From: Butyrivibrio sp. INlla21
GTDB taxonomy: Bacteria > Bacillota > Clostridia > Lachnospirales > Lachnospiraceae
DNA length: 64,000 nt
Direction of reading: 5' to 3'
Assembly: GCF_900116875.1 (NCBI RefSeq)
Contig: NZ_FPCC01000014.1
Span: 1 to 64,000, forward strand
Under the pieces are notes generated by a model. That model worked only from the letters and a program-made list of their open reading frames with translations, was not told the origin of the DNA and ran no database searches. Numbering within the stretch: the stretch's first letter is position 1; every line of letters starts with the position of its first letter. Both the position numbers and the translations under genes were made by a program. Shown here in pieces: positions 17,518 to 27,877 of the stretch.

Positions 17518-18270
17518 TTAAATAATGGTTAATATCTCCGGTTCACCATCCGTGATGGCGATGGTATTTTCATAATGCGCTGCATATGAACCGTCTACGG
17601 TAACAACCGTCCACTCATCATCAAGCCATCCGACATAACGCTCACCCATTGTGATCATGGGCTCTACACATATCGTCATACCCTTCTTAAGCTTGATTCC
17701 TCGTCTCCACTGCTTATAATTCGGAACCGTAGGCTCCTCGTGAAGACTTGTTCCGATGCCGTGGCCCGTAAGTTCCCTTACTATACCGTAACCGTGAGGT
17801 TTGATATAAGCATCTATTGCCGCAGATATATCATAAAGTCTGTTTCCCGCCTTAGCCTTTTTTATTCCTTCAAAAAAGCTCTCTCTGGTAACATCAATAA
17901 GTTTCTGCGCCTCATCGCTTATCTTGCCGACACCCCAGGTTCTTGCCGCATCAGAATGATACCCTTTATATATAAGTCCCGTATCGAAAGAGACTATATC
18001 TCCTTCCATAAGGATTCTGTCTCTGCTTGGTATTCCATGAACGACTTCGTCGTTTACAGATATGCACACAGATGCCGGAAAACCTTCATAGTTCTTACAA
18101 TTAGGTATTCCGCCAAGAGCACGGATAGTCTTTTCCCCAATCTCATCAAGTTCATATGTCGAGATCCCGGGGCGAAGAGCGGCATGTAGTTCTTCATGAA
18201 CCTTAGCCAAAAGATGCCCTGACTGTCTCATAAGGTCGATCTCTTGCTCTGTTTTAATACTTATAGCCAT
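17518..18270 (-). CDS. map: Methionine aminopeptidase, type I
   Basis: Cytoplasmic metallopeptidase that removes the initiator methionine, 250 aa. Metal ligands Asp96 (VSFDTGLI), Asp107 (HSDAARTWGVG), His170 (LTGHGIGTSLHEEP), Glu203 (CVEPMITMG) and Glu234 (AHYENTIAIT) are all present, and His79 lines the active site. Normal spc-operon position between adk and infA. Confidence 0.97.
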   Translation of the reverse strand: MAISIKTEQEIDLMRQSGHLLAKVHEELHAALRPGISTYELDEIGEKTIRALGGIPNCKNYEGFPASVCISVNDEVVHGIPSRDRILMEGDIVSFDTGLIYKGYHSDAARTWGVGKISDEAQKLIDVTRESFFEGIKKAKAGNRLYDISAAIDAYIKPHGYGIVRELTGHGIGTSLHEEPTVPNYKQWRRGIKLKKGMTICVEPMITMGERYVGWLDDEWTVVTVDGSYAAHYENTIAITDGEPEILTII

Positions 18271-18287
18271 ATAATAACACCAAGACC

Positions 18288-18932
18288 TTACGCGTTCAAA
18301 ATATCAACGATACCGTTAAATACAACCTGCATATCTTTTGTTCCGTCTACAGTCTTTAAGATACCTTTATTCTCATAATATTCGATAAGAGGCTGAGTCT
18401 GCTCATGATAAACGCTGAGTCTGTTCTGTACTGTCTCAGGCTTGTCATCATCTCTCTGAACAAGCTCACTTCCGCACTTATCGCAGATTCCGTCCTTCTG
18501 AGGCTTAATATGCTCAATATGATAGGTAGCACCACACTTAAGGCATGCTCTTCTTCCTGACATTCTGCGAACGATATTCTCATCGGGAACGTCAACGTTG
18601 ATAGCAAAATCAACCTTGTCACCGAGCTTTGTAAGCTCTGCGTCAAGAACGTCTGCCTGAGGTATGGTACGAGGGAATCCATCAAGAACATAACCGTTCT
18701 CACAATCCTTGTTTGCTACTCTGTCGAGCAAAAGCTGTACTGTAAGTTCATCGGGAACAAGCTGTCCCTTATCCATATATTCCTTAGCCTTCTTGCCAAG
18801 CTCTGTTCCGTTCTTGATATTGGCTCTGAAGATGTCTCCTGTTGAGATGTGGGGAACATTGTACTTCTCCGCGATCATCTGAGCCTGTGTTCCTTTACCC
18901 GCGCCGGGTGCGCCTAACATAATAATTTTCAT
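18288..18932 (-). CDS. adk: Adenylate kinase
   Basis: Phosphotransferase ATP + AMP = 2 ADP, 214 aa, long form. P-loop GAPGAGKGT (7-15), GFPRT for AMP binding, and a LID domain with four zinc cysteines (Cys130, Cys133, Cys150, Cys153). Located after secY as usual; a hairpin spacer separates them. Confidence 0.97.
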   Translation of the reverse strand: MKIIMLGAPGAGKGTQAQMIAEKYNVPHISTGDIFRANIKNGTELGKKAKEYMDKGQLVPDELTVQLLLDRVANKDCENGYVLDGFPRTIPQADVLDAELTKLGDKVDFAINVDVPDENIVRRMSGRRACLKCGATYHIEHIKPQKDGICDKCGSELVQRDDDKPETVQNRLSVYHEQTQPLIEYYENKGILKTVDGTKDMQVVFNGIVDILNA

Positions 18933-18961
18933 AAATCACTATCCTTCTCTAAAAGTAGAAT

Positions 18962-19008
18962 AAGAGGTTGCAAGACTCGCATAATACGAGCCTTGTACCT
19001 CTTTTTAA
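18962..19008. other. Hairpin between secY and adk
   Basis: AGAGG..CAAG.CTCG..CGAG.CTTG..CCTCTTTTT in plus orientation. The T-run lies on the plus side, so it is not an evident minus-strand terminator; in the sense of the operon it is a stable stem that could act as an attenuator or processing site. Confidence 0.5.
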
Positions 19009-19017
19009 GTTACAAAA

Positions 19018-20337
19018 TCAGTCTTCCAAAAAACCTTTGTAATTACGAACAAGCATCTGAGACTCAATCTGCTTGATAGTCTCAAGGATAACACTTACCA
19101 CGATGATAAGGCTGGTTCCACCGAATGAAACCTTAGCTCCGAACATACCGTTAAAGAAGATGGGTAGCACACCGATAATGATGAGTCCGCAAGCTCCGAT
19201 AAAGATGATATAGTTCAGGATGCTTGTAAGATATTCACTTGTAGGCTTTCCGGGTCTTATTCCGGGTATAAATCCGCCCTGCTTCTTCATATTCTCTGCA
19301 ATCTCAATAGGATTGAAAGAAATTGACGTATAGAAATACGCAAAGAAGATAAGCAAAAGGATATATACAAGTAATCCAATCGAATAATTCCAGTGATTGG
19401 GATTACACCACTCACCCTGACTGAGATACTTTGAGATCTCAGCCCAAATTCCGTCTGATTTATAACCCGTTAACTGAGTTATAAGAACAGGGAACTGGAA
19501 AAGTGACATTGCAAAGATAATAGGCATAACGCCTGCTGTATTAACTTTAAGGGGCATTTCCATGCGGTTACCACCGTATGTCTTTCTGCCCTGTATCTTC
19601 TTGGCATACTGAACAGGAATCCTGCGCTCAGCGCCATTAAAAATAACTACCAATACAACCATGGCAATAATTACCGCAAAAATAATTATTGCAGAAACCA
19701 CTCCCCTTGCAATAGGCTTACCGATCACAAACTGTCCAAACAATGCCGCGATATCATTGGGCATTCTGGAAAGAATGTTTATGGTCAGAACTATTGAAAT
19801 ACCGTTTCCAACCCCATTGTCTGTGATTCTTTCGCCAATCCACATTAGGAATGCACTACCGGCTGTAAAGGCGGCTATAATCTGAATTGCAAGGAATACC
19901 TTATTGCCTTCTGCAAGATAATCTGCTCTGCTAAATGCGATTGTCATAGCAATAGATTCAACAAGTGCCAAGGCAATGGTAAAGAACCTTGTAAGCTTTG
20001 TAAGCTTCTTTCTTCCGTCTTCTCCGTCTCTCTGCCACTCCTCAAACTTGGGAATAGCGATGGTAAGAAGCTGAACTATAATGGATGATGTGATGTAAGG
20101 TGTGATGTTGAGAGCAAGAATTGACATACTCTCAAATGAACCACCTGTGAATCTATCCAAGAAGCCAAATGTGTCACCTTCTTTGATGCTTGCCAGCCAT
20201 GCTTTAAACTCCTCAATATTCATACCGGGTACCGCGATAGCAGAACCAAATCTGATTACAGCAAGCATAAAGAGTGTGAAAAGAATTTTCATTCTTATCT
20301 CTTTGACCTTTAATGCATTCATTAGGGACTTAAACAT
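19018..20337 (-). CDS. secY: Preprotein translocase subunit SecY
   Basis: Channel subunit of the Sec translocon, 439 aa with ten membrane segments. Signatures: GSAIAVPGMNIEEF, FTGGSFESMSILALNITPYI, GGFIPGIRPGKPTSEYL. The start overlaps the rplO stop as TAATG, so translation is coupled. SecE is encoded at 50.8-51.1 kb in this same window. Confidence 0.98.
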   Translation of the reverse strand: MFKSLMNALKVKEIRMKILFTLFMLAVIRFGSAIAVPGMNIEEFKAWLASIKEGDTFGFLDRFTGGSFESMSILALNITPYITSSIIVQLLTIAIPKFEEWQRDGEDGRKKLTKLTRFFTIALALVESIAMTIAFSRADYLAEGNKVFLAIQIIAAFTAGSAFLMWIGERITDNGVGNGISIVLTINILSRMPNDIAALFGQFVIGKPIARGVVSAIIIFAVIIAMVVLVVIFNGAERRIPVQYAKKIQGRKTYGGNRMEMPLKVNTAGVMPIIFAMSLFQFPVLITQLTGYKSDGIWAEISKYLSQGEWCNPNHWNYSIGLLVYILLLIFFAYFYTSISFNPIEIAENMKKQGGFIPGIRPGKPTSEYLTSILNYIIFIGACGLIIIGVLPIFFNGMFGAKVSFGGTSLIIVVSVILETIKQIESQMLVRNYKGFLED

Positions 20338-20777
20338 TAGATCACCTCTGTTGTTCCACCAAGTGCCTCGATTTTTTCTTTAGCAGCTGCGCTGAAAGCG
20401 TTAGCCTTAACCGTAAGCTTCTTAGTAAATTCTCCGTTGCCAAGAATCTTAACACCATCAAGCTCTTTCTTGATGATACCCTGATCCTTGAGTGCCTGAA
20501 CATCAACAACTGCTCCGTTATCAAATACTTCAAGTGCACTTACGTTGATGCCTACGATATTCTTATGATTGATATTCTTGAAGCCTCTCTTGGGAAGTCT
20601 TCTGAAAAGGGGCATCTGACCACCTTCAAAGCCAAGTCTGGGAGCTCCTGAACGAGCCTTCTGACCCTTGTGACCCTTACCGGCTGTCTTACCGTTTCCT
20701 GAAGCATGACCACGGCCTCTTCTAAAATTATCACTCTGTACAGAACCTTCAGCAGGTCTTAAGTTTGATAATTCCAT
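20337..20777 (-). CDS. rplO: 50S ribosomal protein L15
   Basis: uL15, 146 aa. [20 protein letters not shown], the glycine-rich [20 protein letters not shown] and [12 protein letters not shown] are canonical. Stop overlaps the secY start. A branched RNA structure lies in the spacer upstream. Confidence 0.98.
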   Translation of the reverse strand: MELSNLRPAEGSVQSDNFRRGRGHASGNGKTAGKGHKGQKARSGAPRLGFEGGQMPLFRRLPKRGFKNINHKNIVGINVSALEVFDNGAVVDVQALKDQGIIKKELDGVKILGNGEFTKKLTVKANAFSAAAKEKIEALGGTTEVI

Positions 20778-20798
20778 GATATTCCTCCTTCATTTAAC

Positions 20799-20870
20799 TC
20801 CGAGGCTTATACCGCTCAACGCAGCCGATATCGCTATCTTCCACTCGCGTATACGTAAAGCAGCCCCGGA
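20799..20870 (-). other. Closed RNA structure in the rpmD-rplO spacer
   Basis: Minus strand: TCCGGGGCT (20862-20870) pairs with AGCCTCGGA (20799-20807), nine pairs including one G-U, enclosing 54 bases with smaller self-complementary pieces such as CGATATCG. It lies just upstream of the rplO ribosome site. Confidence 0.5.
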
Positions 20871-20904
20871 TACTATTTACATGTAATATAGAATAATCTA
20901 AAAA

Positions 20905-21099
20905 TTAGATTTCTTCAACTTTTACAAGATGTCTGATCTGCTGAATCTGTCCTCTTGTAGCTGAGTTATCGGGAAGTTCAACAGAACTGTTAAGCTTCTT
21001 AAATCCCATTGATTTAACTGTTGCCACCTGCTTGGGAATAGCACCTATTGTGGACTTAACCAATGTGATCTTAAGCTTCTTATCACTACTCTTTGCCAT
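20905..21099 (-). CDS. rpmD: 50S ribosomal protein L30
   Basis: uL30, 64 aa, short bacterial form: LKITLVKSTIGAIPKQVATV and NSATRGQIQQIRHLVKVEEI. Fifteen bases after rpsE in the spc operon. Normal. Confidence 0.97.
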   Translation of the reverse strand: MAKSSDKKLKITLVKSTIGAIPKQVATVKSMGFKKLNSSVELPDNSATRGQIQQIRHLVKVEEI

Positions 21100-21114
21100 T
21101 GATTTTTCCTCCTA

Positions 21115-21624
21115 TCAAGCAGTTACATCTGCTACGGATTTACCGCGCTTAGCTGCTACTTCTTCAGGTGTCTTAAGCTGAGCAAGGCCATTGATTGTAG
21201 CATAAACAACATTCTGCTTATTGTTAGAACCAAGTGACTTTGTTCTGATGTTTCTGATTCCTGCAAGCTCACATACTGAACGAGCGGGACCTCCGGCGAT
21301 GATACCGGTACCTTCGGGTGATCTCTTAAGTAATACTTCAGCAGAGCCGAACTTACCTACGAAATCATGTGTGATACTGTTGTTCTCATCAAGAGGAACT
21401 GTGATGAGATTCTTTGTAGCATCTTCCTTACCCTTACGGATAGCGTCCGGGACTTCAGTAGATTTGCCCAGACCAACACCAACGTGTCCGTTGTTATCAC
21501 CTACAACAACAAGAGCAGTGAACTTCATGTTACGTCCACCTTTAACAACCTTAGTAACACGCTTGATGGTTACAACTTTATCTGTCAATTCAAGCTGACT
21601 AGCATCAACTATTGTACGCTTCAT
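21115..21624 (-). CDS. rpsE: 30S ribosomal protein S5
   Basis: uS5, 169 aa, important for decoding accuracy. It has the double-stranded RNA-binding domain [20 protein letters not shown] and the C-terminal [19 protein letters not shown]. The residues around the spectinomycin loop (VVKGGRN) look wild type. Confidence 0.98.
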   Translation of the reverse strand: MKRTIVDASQLELTDKVVTIKRVTKVVKGGRNMKFTALVVVGDNNGHVGVGLGKSTEVPDAIRKGKEDATKNLITVPLDENNSITHDFVGKFGSAEVLLKRSPEGTGIIAGGPARSVCELAGIRNIRTKSLGSNNKQNVVYATINGLAQLKTPEEVAAKRGKSVADVTA

Positions 21625-21642
21625 ATTGTGTTTTCTCCCTTC

Positions 21643-22011
21643 TTAGAATTCAAGGCCAGCTTCTCTGGCAGCATCAGCTAAAGCTTTTACTTTTCCGTGG
21701 TAGATATATCCACCTCTGTCAAATACAACGGCCTTGATGCCCTTATCTAATGCTCTCTTTGCTACAACATTACCGATCTTTGTAGCAGCCTCAATGTCGT
21801 CTGTATTCTTGAGCTCTGCCTTGATATCTTTTTCAAGAGTTGAAGCAGAAACAATTGTCTTGCCGGCAACATCATCAATAACCTGTGCATAAACATGATT
21901 ATTGCTTCTAAATACTGCTAAACGTGGTCTCTCAGCTGTTCCGCTGAAACGATTACGAATCTTCATGTGCTTCTTAGCACGAACTTTCTGTCTTGATTCT
22001 TTACTAACCAT
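21643..22011 (-). CDS. rplR: 50S ribosomal protein L18
   Basis: uL18, 122 aa, binds 5S r[21 protein letters not shown] and [20 protein letters not shown] are canonical. Spc operon. Confidence 0.98.
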   Translation of the reverse strand: MVSKESRQKVRAKKHMKIRNRFSGTAERPRLAVFRSNNHVYAQVIDDVAGKTIVSASTLEKDIKAELKNTDDIEAATKIGNVVAKRALDKGIKAVVFDRGGYIYHGKVKALADAAREAGLEF

Positions 22012-22032
22012 TTTGCACTCTCCTTATCTTAA

Positions 22033-22572
22033 TTACTTCTTACCTGTCTTACCAACCTTACGCTTGATAACCTCATCAATGTACTTGATTCCTTTGCCCT
22101 TATAAGGTTCGGGAGCTCTCTTCTCTCTGATGATAGCAGCGTGCTGGCCAACAGCCTCTTTGTCGATTCCCTTAACAGTGATTATCTGTCCCTCAACTAC
22201 TGTCTCAACTCCTTCAGGATCAGTAAGTTCAACGGGATGTGAATAACCAAGTGTAAGAGAGAGTGTCTTACCATTCTTAGCAGCTCTGTAACCTACACCG
22301 TTAACCTCGAGCTTCTTCTCGAAACCATCTGTTACACCAACAACCATGTTGTTGAGAAGGCTTCTTGAAAGACCGTGTAAAGCTCTTGTCTTCTTCTGAT
22401 CGTCAGGTCTCTTAACTTCGATCTGACCATCTGCCTGTGAGAAAGAAATCTCAGCAGGGAATACTCTTGTAAGGGTACCCTTAGGTCCCTTAACAGTCAC
22501 CTTATTATTTTCTGCAACTTCTACTGTAACTCCAGCAGGAACTGCGATTGGCATTTTTCCGATTCGTGACAT
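22033..22572 (-). CDS. rplF: 50S ribosomal protein L6
   Basis: uL6, 179 aa, two tandem RNA-binding folds. [17 protein letters not shown] at the start; ending [26 protein letters not shown]. Spc operon, normal length. Confidence 0.98.
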   Translation of the reverse strand: MSRIGKMPIAVPAGVTVEVAENNKVTVKGPKGTLTRVFPAEISFSQADGQIEVKRPDDQKKTRALHGLSRSLLNNMVVGVTDGFEKKLEVNGVGYRAAKNGKTLSLTLGYSHPVELTDPEGVETVVEGQIITVKGIDKEAVGQHAAIIREKRAPEPYKGKGIKYIDEVIKRKVGKTGKK

Positions 22573-22587
22573 GCCCGTACCTCCAAT

Positions 22588-22989
22588 TTACCAAATGAAT
22601 GCAAGAACTTCGCCACCAACCTGGAGCTCTCTTGCTTTTTTATCAGTTACAACGCCCTGGTTTGTTGAAATGATTGCAATACCAAGACCGCCTAATACTC
22701 TGGGAAGCTCATCCTTGCCTGCGTATACACGAAGACCGGGTTTTGAGATTCTCTTAAGGCCTGTAATAACCTTATCGTTTCTGTCTGCACCGTACTTAAG
22801 TGTGATGTGAAGATTCTTGAAAGCGCCATCTTCAACAACATCAACCTTCTTAATATAACCCTCATCAAGAAGAATGTTTGCAATCGCAAGCTTCATCTTT
22901 GAAGAAGGAACATCAACAGTGTCATGCTTTGCAGTATTTGCGTTACGAATTCTTGTAAGCATATCTGCAATAGGATCGTTCATTGCCAT
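22588..22989 (-). CDS. rpsH: 30S ribosomal protein S8
   Basis: uS8, 133 aa. [20 protein letters not shown] and the C-terminal [20 protein letters not shown] are canonical. In other bacteria S8 represses the spc operon by binding its mRNA; here a 179-base spacer containing a dispersed repeat lies upstream. Confidence 0.98.
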   Translation of the reverse strand: MAMNDPIADMLTRIRNANTAKHDTVDVPSSKMKLAIANILLDEGYIKKVDVVEDGAFKNLHITLKYGADRNDKVITGLKRISKPGLRVYAGKDELPRVLGGLGIAIISTNQGVVTDKKARELQVGGEVLAFIW

Positions 22990-23076
22990 TTTAAATTGCC
23001 TCCTTAATTATTCTTGCTTCGCCTTACTACTCCCCGAATTGAGCAGAGACACGAAGCCGCAATGTTTAAATATCTA

Positions 23077-23133
23077 GGTGTCATACGCAAAATGCTTAAC
23101 ACGCAAGCGTGTATGCATTTTGTTTTAATGACC
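23077..23133 (+). repeat. Modular hairpin repeat, copy 3 (module A only)
   Basis: GGTGTC, then AAAATGC..ACACGC-AA-GCGTGT..GCATTTT, then GTTTTAAT and GACC. The flanks match copies 1 and 2 while the stem is unrelated in sequence but fully paired. It lies in the rpsN-rpsH spacer in the opposite orientation to the operon, so the T-rich side does not face sense transcription. Confidence 0.75.
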
Positions 23134-23168
23134 CTAACAAGTAAAAACTTAACTATAAAACTACAGAA

Positions 23169-23354
23169 TTACCAAGATGCCTTACGAACACCAGGAATCT
23201 CGCCCTTATATGCAAGCTCACGGAAGCAAATTCTGCAGATTCCGTACTTTCTAAGATAAGCATGAGGACGACCACAGATCTTACAACGGTTGTATGCACG
23301 TGTAGAGAACTTAGGTTTCATCTGCTGTTTCAACTTCATGGATAATTTAGCCAT
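23169..23354 (-). CDS. rpsN: 30S ribosomal protein S14, zinc type
   Basis: uS14, 61 aa, short form with zinc ligands Cys24, Cys27, Cys40 and Cys43. Typical of Bacillota. It lies between rplE and rpsH. Confidence 0.98.
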   Translation of the reverse strand: MAKLSMKLKQQMKPKFSTRAYNRCKICGRPHAYLRKYGICRICFRELAYKGEIPGVRKASW

Positions 23355-23374
23355 GTGTTATTTCCCTCCTATAA

Positions 23375-23914
23375 TTACTTTGCAAAAGGCATATTGAACA
23401 GTCTGAGAAGCTCACGAGCCTCTTCGTCTGTCTTAGCTGTTGTTGTGAAAATTACATCCATACCTCTTGTCTTATCGATCTTATCGTACTCGATCTCAGG
23501 GAAGATGAGCTGCTCTTTAAGTCCAAGTGCATAGTTTCCTCTTCCGTCAAAAGAGTTAGGATTAACTCCTCTGAAGTCACGAACTCTGGGAAGAGCAAGG
23601 TTTACGAGACGATCAAGGAAATCGTACATCTTCTCGCCACGGAGTGTAACCTTACATCCGATAGGCATGCCCTCTCTCAACTTGAAGTTAGCGATTGACT
23701 TCTTAGCCTTTGTATAGATAGGCTTCTGGCCTGTGATGATAGCCATATCGTTTGCAGCGTTCTCAAGAAGCTTAGCATTCTCCTTAGCTTCTCCAACTGC
23801 CATATTTACAACGATCTTGTCGAGCTTAGGTACCTGCATAACGTTCTTATAACCGAACTTTTTGGTCATAGCATCAACGATCTCGTTCTTGTATAAATCT
23901 TTATATCTACTCAA
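23375..23914 (-). CDS. rplE: 50S ribosomal protein L5
   Basis: uL5, 179 aa, binds 5S rRNA and contacts P-site t[22 protein letters not shown] and [20 protein letters not shown] are canonical. Confidence 0.98.
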   Translation of the reverse strand: MSRYKDLYKNEIVDAMTKKFGYKNVMQVPKLDKIVVNMAVGEAKENAKLLENAANDMAIITGQKPIYTKAKKSIANFKLREGMPIGCKVTLRGEKMYDFLDRLVNLALPRVRDFRGVNPNSFDGRGNYALGLKEQLIFPEIEYDKIDKTRGMDVIFTTTAKTDEEARELLRLFNMPFAK

Positions 23915-23936
23915 CGCTTAATACCTCCTTCCAAAA

Positions 23937-24266
23937 TTAGTCAATAACCTCACCGGTCTTTTTAGCGATGCGGTTCTTCTTTACAACCTTACCGTTCTCG
24001 TCCTTCTCAACCTTGAAGCCGATTCTGGTAGGCTTGCCCTTGTGAAGATACACAACGTTTGAGATATCAAGAGCAGCTTCGCTCTCTACAATTCCGCCGT
24101 TAGGGTTCTTAGCAGAAGGCTTCTCATGCTTTGTAACCTTATTGATACCCTCTACAACAACCTTACCGTTCTTAGCATCAACAGAAAGAACCTTGCCTTC
24201 CTTGTCGATTTCTCTGCCGGCGATAACCTTAACTGTATCGCCCTTCTTAATCTTACATGTTGACAT
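23937..24266 (-). CDS. rplX: 50S ribosomal protein L24
   Basis: uL24, 109 aa from the ATG at 24266 (MSTCKIKKGDTVKVIAGREI, KOW motif), an assembly initiator. A longer frame to 24299 only reads through the AAGGAGG ribosome site and into rplN, so I reject it. Confidence 0.96.
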   Translation of the reverse strand: MSTCKIKKGDTVKVIAGREIDKEGKVLSVDAKNGKVVVEGINKVTKHEKPSAKNPNGGIVESEAALDISNVVYLHKGKPTRIGFKVEKDENGKVVKKNRIAKKTGEVID

Positions 24267-24279
24267 TATGGGCGCCTCC

Positions 24280-24648
24280 TTATAATACTTCCGGAGCAAG
24301 AGAAAGGATCTTCATGAATTTCTTCTCACGAAGCTCTCTGGCTACGGGTCCAAAAATACGTGTTCCCTTAGGCGTACCATCTTCATTGATAACAACAGCA
24401 GCGTTCTCATCAAATCTGATGTAGGAACCGTCCTTACGACGTGTCTCTTTAACAGTACGAACGACAACAGCCTTTACAACATCACCCTTCTTTACAACTC
24501 CGCCGGGTGTTGCTTCTTTAACGGAAGCAACGATAGTGTCGCCGATTCTCGCATATCTTCTTGTAGATCCACCCATAACACGGATAGTGAGAAGCTCTTT
24601 CGCACCGGTGTTATCAGCGACCTTCAGTCTACTTTCCTGCTGAATCAT
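24280..24648 (-). CDS. rplN: 50S ribosomal protein L14
   Basis: uL14, 122 aa: [20 protein letters not shown], with [20 protein letters not shown] near the C-terminus. Normal member of the operon. Confidence 0.98.
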   Translation of the reverse strand: MIQQESRLKVADNTGAKELLTIRVMGGSTRRYARIGDTIVASVKEATPGGVVKKGDVVKAVVVRTVKETRRKDGSYIRFDENAAVVINEDGTPKGTRIFGPVARELREKKFMKILSLAPEVL

Positions 24649-24669
24649 GATATTTCTCCTTTTTTCGTA

Positions 24670-24924
24670 TTACTTTGCACGTTCAATAATGGATACAAGT
24701 CTCCATCTCTTATCTTTGGAGATAGGCTTTGTTTCCATGACTTTAACTGTGTCACCGATACGGCACTCATTGTTCTCGTCATGAGCCTTAAGCTTATATG
24801 TTCTCTTCACGATTTTCTTGTAAAGAGGATGCTTAACATGGTCCTCAATGGAAACTGTGATGGTCTTGTCCATCTTATCGCTTGTTACTTTTCCAACACG
24901 CGTTTTTCTTAAATTTCTTTCCAC
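24670..24924 (-). CDS. rpsQ: 30S ribosomal protein S17
   Basis: uS17, 84 aa OB-fold protein: [18 protein letters not shown] and [18 protein letters not shown]. Normal. Confidence 0.98.
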   Translation of the reverse strand: MERNLRKTRVGKVTSDKMDKTITVSIEDHVKHPLYKKIVKRTYKLKAHDENNECRIGDTVKVMETKPISKDKRWRLVSIIERAK

Positions 24925-24955
24925 GATTATTCTCCTTTTAGATTAGGCAAAAGGC

Positions 24956-25165
24956 TTAGTTAGCAGCCTTAGCATTCTGTGTGATTACAGTCTGGATTCT
25001 TGCAATATTTCTTCTTACTTCTTTGATTCTTGCTGTATTATCCAACTGGTTTGTAGCGTTCTGGAATTTTAAATTAAAAAGTTCCTTCTTAGCTGATACA
25101 AGCTCTGTCTGAAGCTCATCAACAGACTTAGCCTTAAGCTCGTCTACATACTTATTTATTTTCAT
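24956..25165 (-). CDS. rpmC: 50S ribosomal protein L29
   Basis: uL29, 69 aa, two-helix protein at the exit tunnel where trigger factor and SRP dock. [20 protein letters not shown] and [20 protein letters not shown]. Start overlaps the rplP stop by four bases (ATGA). Confidence 0.98.
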   Translation of the reverse strand: MKINKYVDELKAKSVDELQTELVSAKKELFNLKFQNATNQLDNTARIKEVRRNIARIQTVITQNAKAAN

Positions 25166-25593
25166 TTAGATACACCGCCTTCCAAATCAGCCTTTGAAAC
25201 GATCTTGCATTTGCAAGGAAGCTTATGTGTCGCAAGACGAAGAGCTTCTCTAGCATCGGCCTCGGCAACTCCACCGATTTCGAACATTACACGACCGGGC
25301 TTAACAACAGCTACCCATCTATCTACTGCACCTTTACCGGAACCCATACGTGTTCCAAGAGGCTTTAATGTGATAGGTTTGTCAGGGAAAATCTTGATCC
25401 AAACATTACCACCACGCTTGATGAAACGTGTCATAGCTATACGAGCTGCCTCAATCTGGTTTGAATTGATCCAGCAAGGCTCAAGCGCAACAATTCCGTA
25501 CTCACCATAAGTGATTGTAGTACCACGAGTAATTTTATGAGCCATTGAACCGCGGAACTGCTTGCGGTGCTTAACTCTCTTAGGCATTAACAT
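25162..25593 (-). CDS. rplP: 50S ribosomal protein L16
   Basis: uL16, 143 aa, next to the A-site tRNA elbow. I keep the start [15 protein letters not shown], which matches the family pattern; it overlaps the rpsC stop as TAATG. Core: [20 protein letters not shown]. Confidence 0.97.
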   Translation of the reverse strand: MLMPKRVKHRKQFRGSMAHKITRGTTITYGEYGIVALEPCWINSNQIEAARIAMTRFIKRGGNVWIKIFPDKPITLKPLGTRMGSGKGAVDRWVAVVKPGRVMFEIGGVAEADAREALRLATHKLPCKCKIVSKADLEGGVSK

Positions 25594-26264
25594 TATTTAT
25601 CGCTCCCTTCCTTATCTGAATTCTCACCAGCCTTGGTCGGAAGTACTTCACCCTTGTAGATCCATACCTTAACACCAACCTTGCCGTAAGTTGTATCTGC
25701 TTCAGCAAAACCATAATCGATATCTGCTCTGAGTGTCTGAAGAGGAATAGTTCCCTCGCTGTAGAACTCTGAACGAGCGATATCTGCACCGCCGAGACGG
25801 CCTGAGCAGCATGCCTTGATACCAAGTGCATCTGTCTTCATTGTTCTGCTCATGCAAGACTTCATTGCTCTTCTGAATGATACACGGTTCTCAAGCTGCT
25901 GAGCGATGTTCTCTGCAACAAGCTGTGCATCCTTATCGGGCTTCTTGATCTCTTTGATATCAACAAGAACCTTCTTGTCTGTGAGCTTTGAAAGCTCTTT
26001 CTTGGTTACTTCGATCTCAGCACCGCCCTTACCGATAACAACACCGGGCTTAGCTGTGTAAACGATAACCTTAACTCTATCTGATGCTCTCTCGATCTCG
26101 ATCTTAGAAACACCAGCTGCATATAACTTCTTCTTCAGAAATTTTCTGATATTGTAATCTTCTACAAGATTATTGGCGAAATCGCCAGATTCAGCATACC
26201 ACTTGGAATCCCAGTCAGCGATAACACCGACTCTGAGGCCATGAGGATTAACTTTCTGTCCCAT
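25593..26264 (-). CDS. rpsC: 30S ribosomal protein S3
   Basis: uS3, 223 aa, at the mRNA entry site. [22 protein letters not shown] domain with [14 protein letters not shown], and the C-terminal domain [20 protein letters not shown]. Normal. Confidence 0.98.
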   Translation of the reverse strand: MGQKVNPHGLRVGVIADWDSKWYAESGDFANNLVEDYNIRKFLKKKLYAAGVSKIEIERASDRVKVIVYTAKPGVVIGKGGAEIEVTKKELSKLTDKKVLVDIKEIKKPDKDAQLVAENIAQQLENRVSFRRAMKSCMSRTMKTDALGIKACCSGRLGGADIARSEFYSEGTIPLQTLRADIDYGFAEADTTYGKVGVKVWIYKGEVLPTKAGENSDKEGSDK

Positions 26265-26283
26265 TTTTCGCTTCTCCTTTCAA

Positions 26284-26679
26284 TTATCTCTCGTCCAAAA
26301 TAACAGTCAGATGGCTCATTCTCTTGTTGATTCTGTATGCTCTGCCCTGAGCTCTAGGCTGAATTCTCTTCATGATAGGGCCGTTGCTTGCAGTGCACTC
26401 AGCAACAAAGAGGTTTGCTCTGTTCATTCCCTTATTGTTCTCTGCGTTAGCTACAGCGCTGTTAAGGAGCTTGTAGATTACGCTTGAAGCATATCTGGGG
26501 TTGTACTGAAGGATTGCAAGTGCAGTCTCAACATCCTTACCTCTGATAGCATCCATGACAAAGCATGCCTTCTGAACAGGTATTCTTGCGTAAGATAACT
26601 TTGCAAAAGGTCTTGTCTCTTTATTGTCACGATTTCTTTCTCTTTTAATTTTAGATCTATGCTTGATTTCCATTTCCAT
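26284..26679 (-). CDS. rplV: 50S ribosomal protein L22
   Basis: uL22, 131 aa. Its loop (NPRYASSVIYKLLNSAVANA, IMKRIQPRAQGRAYRINKR) lines the exit tunnel near the macrolide site; no resistance-type deletion is apparent. The N-terminus MEMEIKHRSKIKRERNRDNK is about 20 residues longer than minimal versions. Confidence 0.97.
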   Translation of the reverse strand: MEMEIKHRSKIKRERNRDNKETRPFAKLSYARIPVQKACFVMDAIRGKDVETALAILQYNPRYASSVIYKLLNSAVANAENNKGMNRANLFVAECTASNGPIMKRIQPRAQGRAYRINKRMSHLTVILDER

Positions 26680-26707
26680 GGATTTGACCTCCTTTCATTG
26701 ACACTTC

Positions 26708-26998
26708 TTAGTTAATGCTGCTCTTTCTCTCAACGGGAGAACTTCCGGCATGTCCTCTGAATGTTCTTGTGGGAACAAACTCACCAAGCTTGTGTCCAAC
26801 CATATCTTCAGTAACATATACAGGAATATGCTTTCTTCCGTCATGAACAGCTATTGTGTGTCCAACAAAAGACGGGAAAATTGTAGAACGACGTGACCAA
26901 GTCTTAACTATCTGCTTCTGGCCCTCTGCGTTCATAGCATCTATCTTCTTGAGCAGGCTTGCGTCTGCAAAAGGTCCCTTTTTAAGTGATCTAGACAT
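26708..26998 (-). CDS. rpsS: 30S ribosomal protein S19
   Basis: uS19, 96 aa: [58 protein letters not shown]. Normal. Confidence 0.98.
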   Translation of the reverse strand: MSRSLKKGPFADASLLKKIDAMNAEGQKQIVKTWSRRSTIFPSFVGHTIAVHDGRKHIPVYVTEDMVGHKLGEFVPTRTFRGHAGSSPVERKSSIN

Positions 26999-27009
26999 TT
27001 TATTCCTCC

Positions 27010-27852
27010 TTATTTGATGGCTTTACCGTTTCTTCTTCTTACGATCAGCTTGTTTGAAGCCTTCTTAGCCTTACGTGTCTTGTAACCAAGAGCAGGCTTG
27101 CCCCAAGGTGTGCAAGGGCCAGAACGTCCAATAGGTGCTCTACCTTCACCACCTCCGTGAGGATGGTCGTTAGGGTTCATAACAGAACCACGAACTGTAG
27201 GTCTGATACCCATGTGACGGATTCTTCCGGCTTTACCATAGTTAATAAGGTTGTGATCACCGTTTCCTACAACACCGATTGTTGCTCTGCACTCGATAGG
27301 AACCATTCTCATCTCGCCTGAAGGAAGACGAAGTGTTGCGTACTTACCTTCTTTAGCCATGAGCTGTGCAGCGTTTCCGGCTGAACGAACCATCTGGCCG
27401 CCCTTTCCGGGATAAAGCTCAATGTTGTGTACGTTTTCACCGACAGGAATTGCTGAAAGAGGAAGGCAGTTACCAACTCTGATCTCAGCGTTAGCGCCGT
27501 TCATAACTTTCATTCCGTCTGTAAGACCGTTAGGTGCAAGGATGTATGCTTTTATTCCATCCTCGTACTGAATAAGTGCGATATTAGCAGATCTGTTAGG
27601 ATCGTACTCGATACCGATAACTGTTGCAGTCATATCGTCCTTATTTCTCTTGAAATCTATAATTCTGTACTTAACTCTGCCGCCGCATCCACGATGTCTA
27701 ACAGTGATCTTACCCTGGTTGTTACGTCCGGCCTTGCTGTTCTTAGAAACAACGAGTGATCTCTCGGGAGTCTTCTTTGTGATCTCTGAGAAATCTGAAC
27801 CGGTCATATTTCTTCTGGATGGGGTATATGGGCCGTATTTCTTAATTCCCAT
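27010..27852 (-). CDS. rplB: 50S ribosomal protein L2
   Basis: uL2, 280 aa from the ATG at 27852 ([20 protein letters not shown]), with AAGGAG upstream; a frame extended to 27885 is read through leader RNA. The catalytic-region motif [19 protein letters not shown] is intact. Unusually, a 185-base structured spacer separates it from rplW. Confidence 0.97.
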   Translation of the reverse strand: MGIKKYGPYTPSRRNMTGSDFSEITKKTPERSLVVSKNSKAGRNNQGKITVRHRGCGGRVKYRIIDFKRNKDDMTATVIGIEYDPNRSANIALIQYEDGIKAYILAPNGLTDGMKVMNGANAEIRVGNCLPLSAIPVGENVHNIELYPGKGGQMVRSAGNAAQLMAKEGKYATLRLPSGEMRMVPIECRATIGVVGNGDHNLINYGKAGRIRHMGIRPTVRGSVMNPNDHPHGGGEGRAPIGRSGPCTPWGKPALGYKTRKAKKASNKLIVRRRNGKAIK

Positions 27853-27877
27853 GATATTTTCTCCTTTTTTGTTTATC

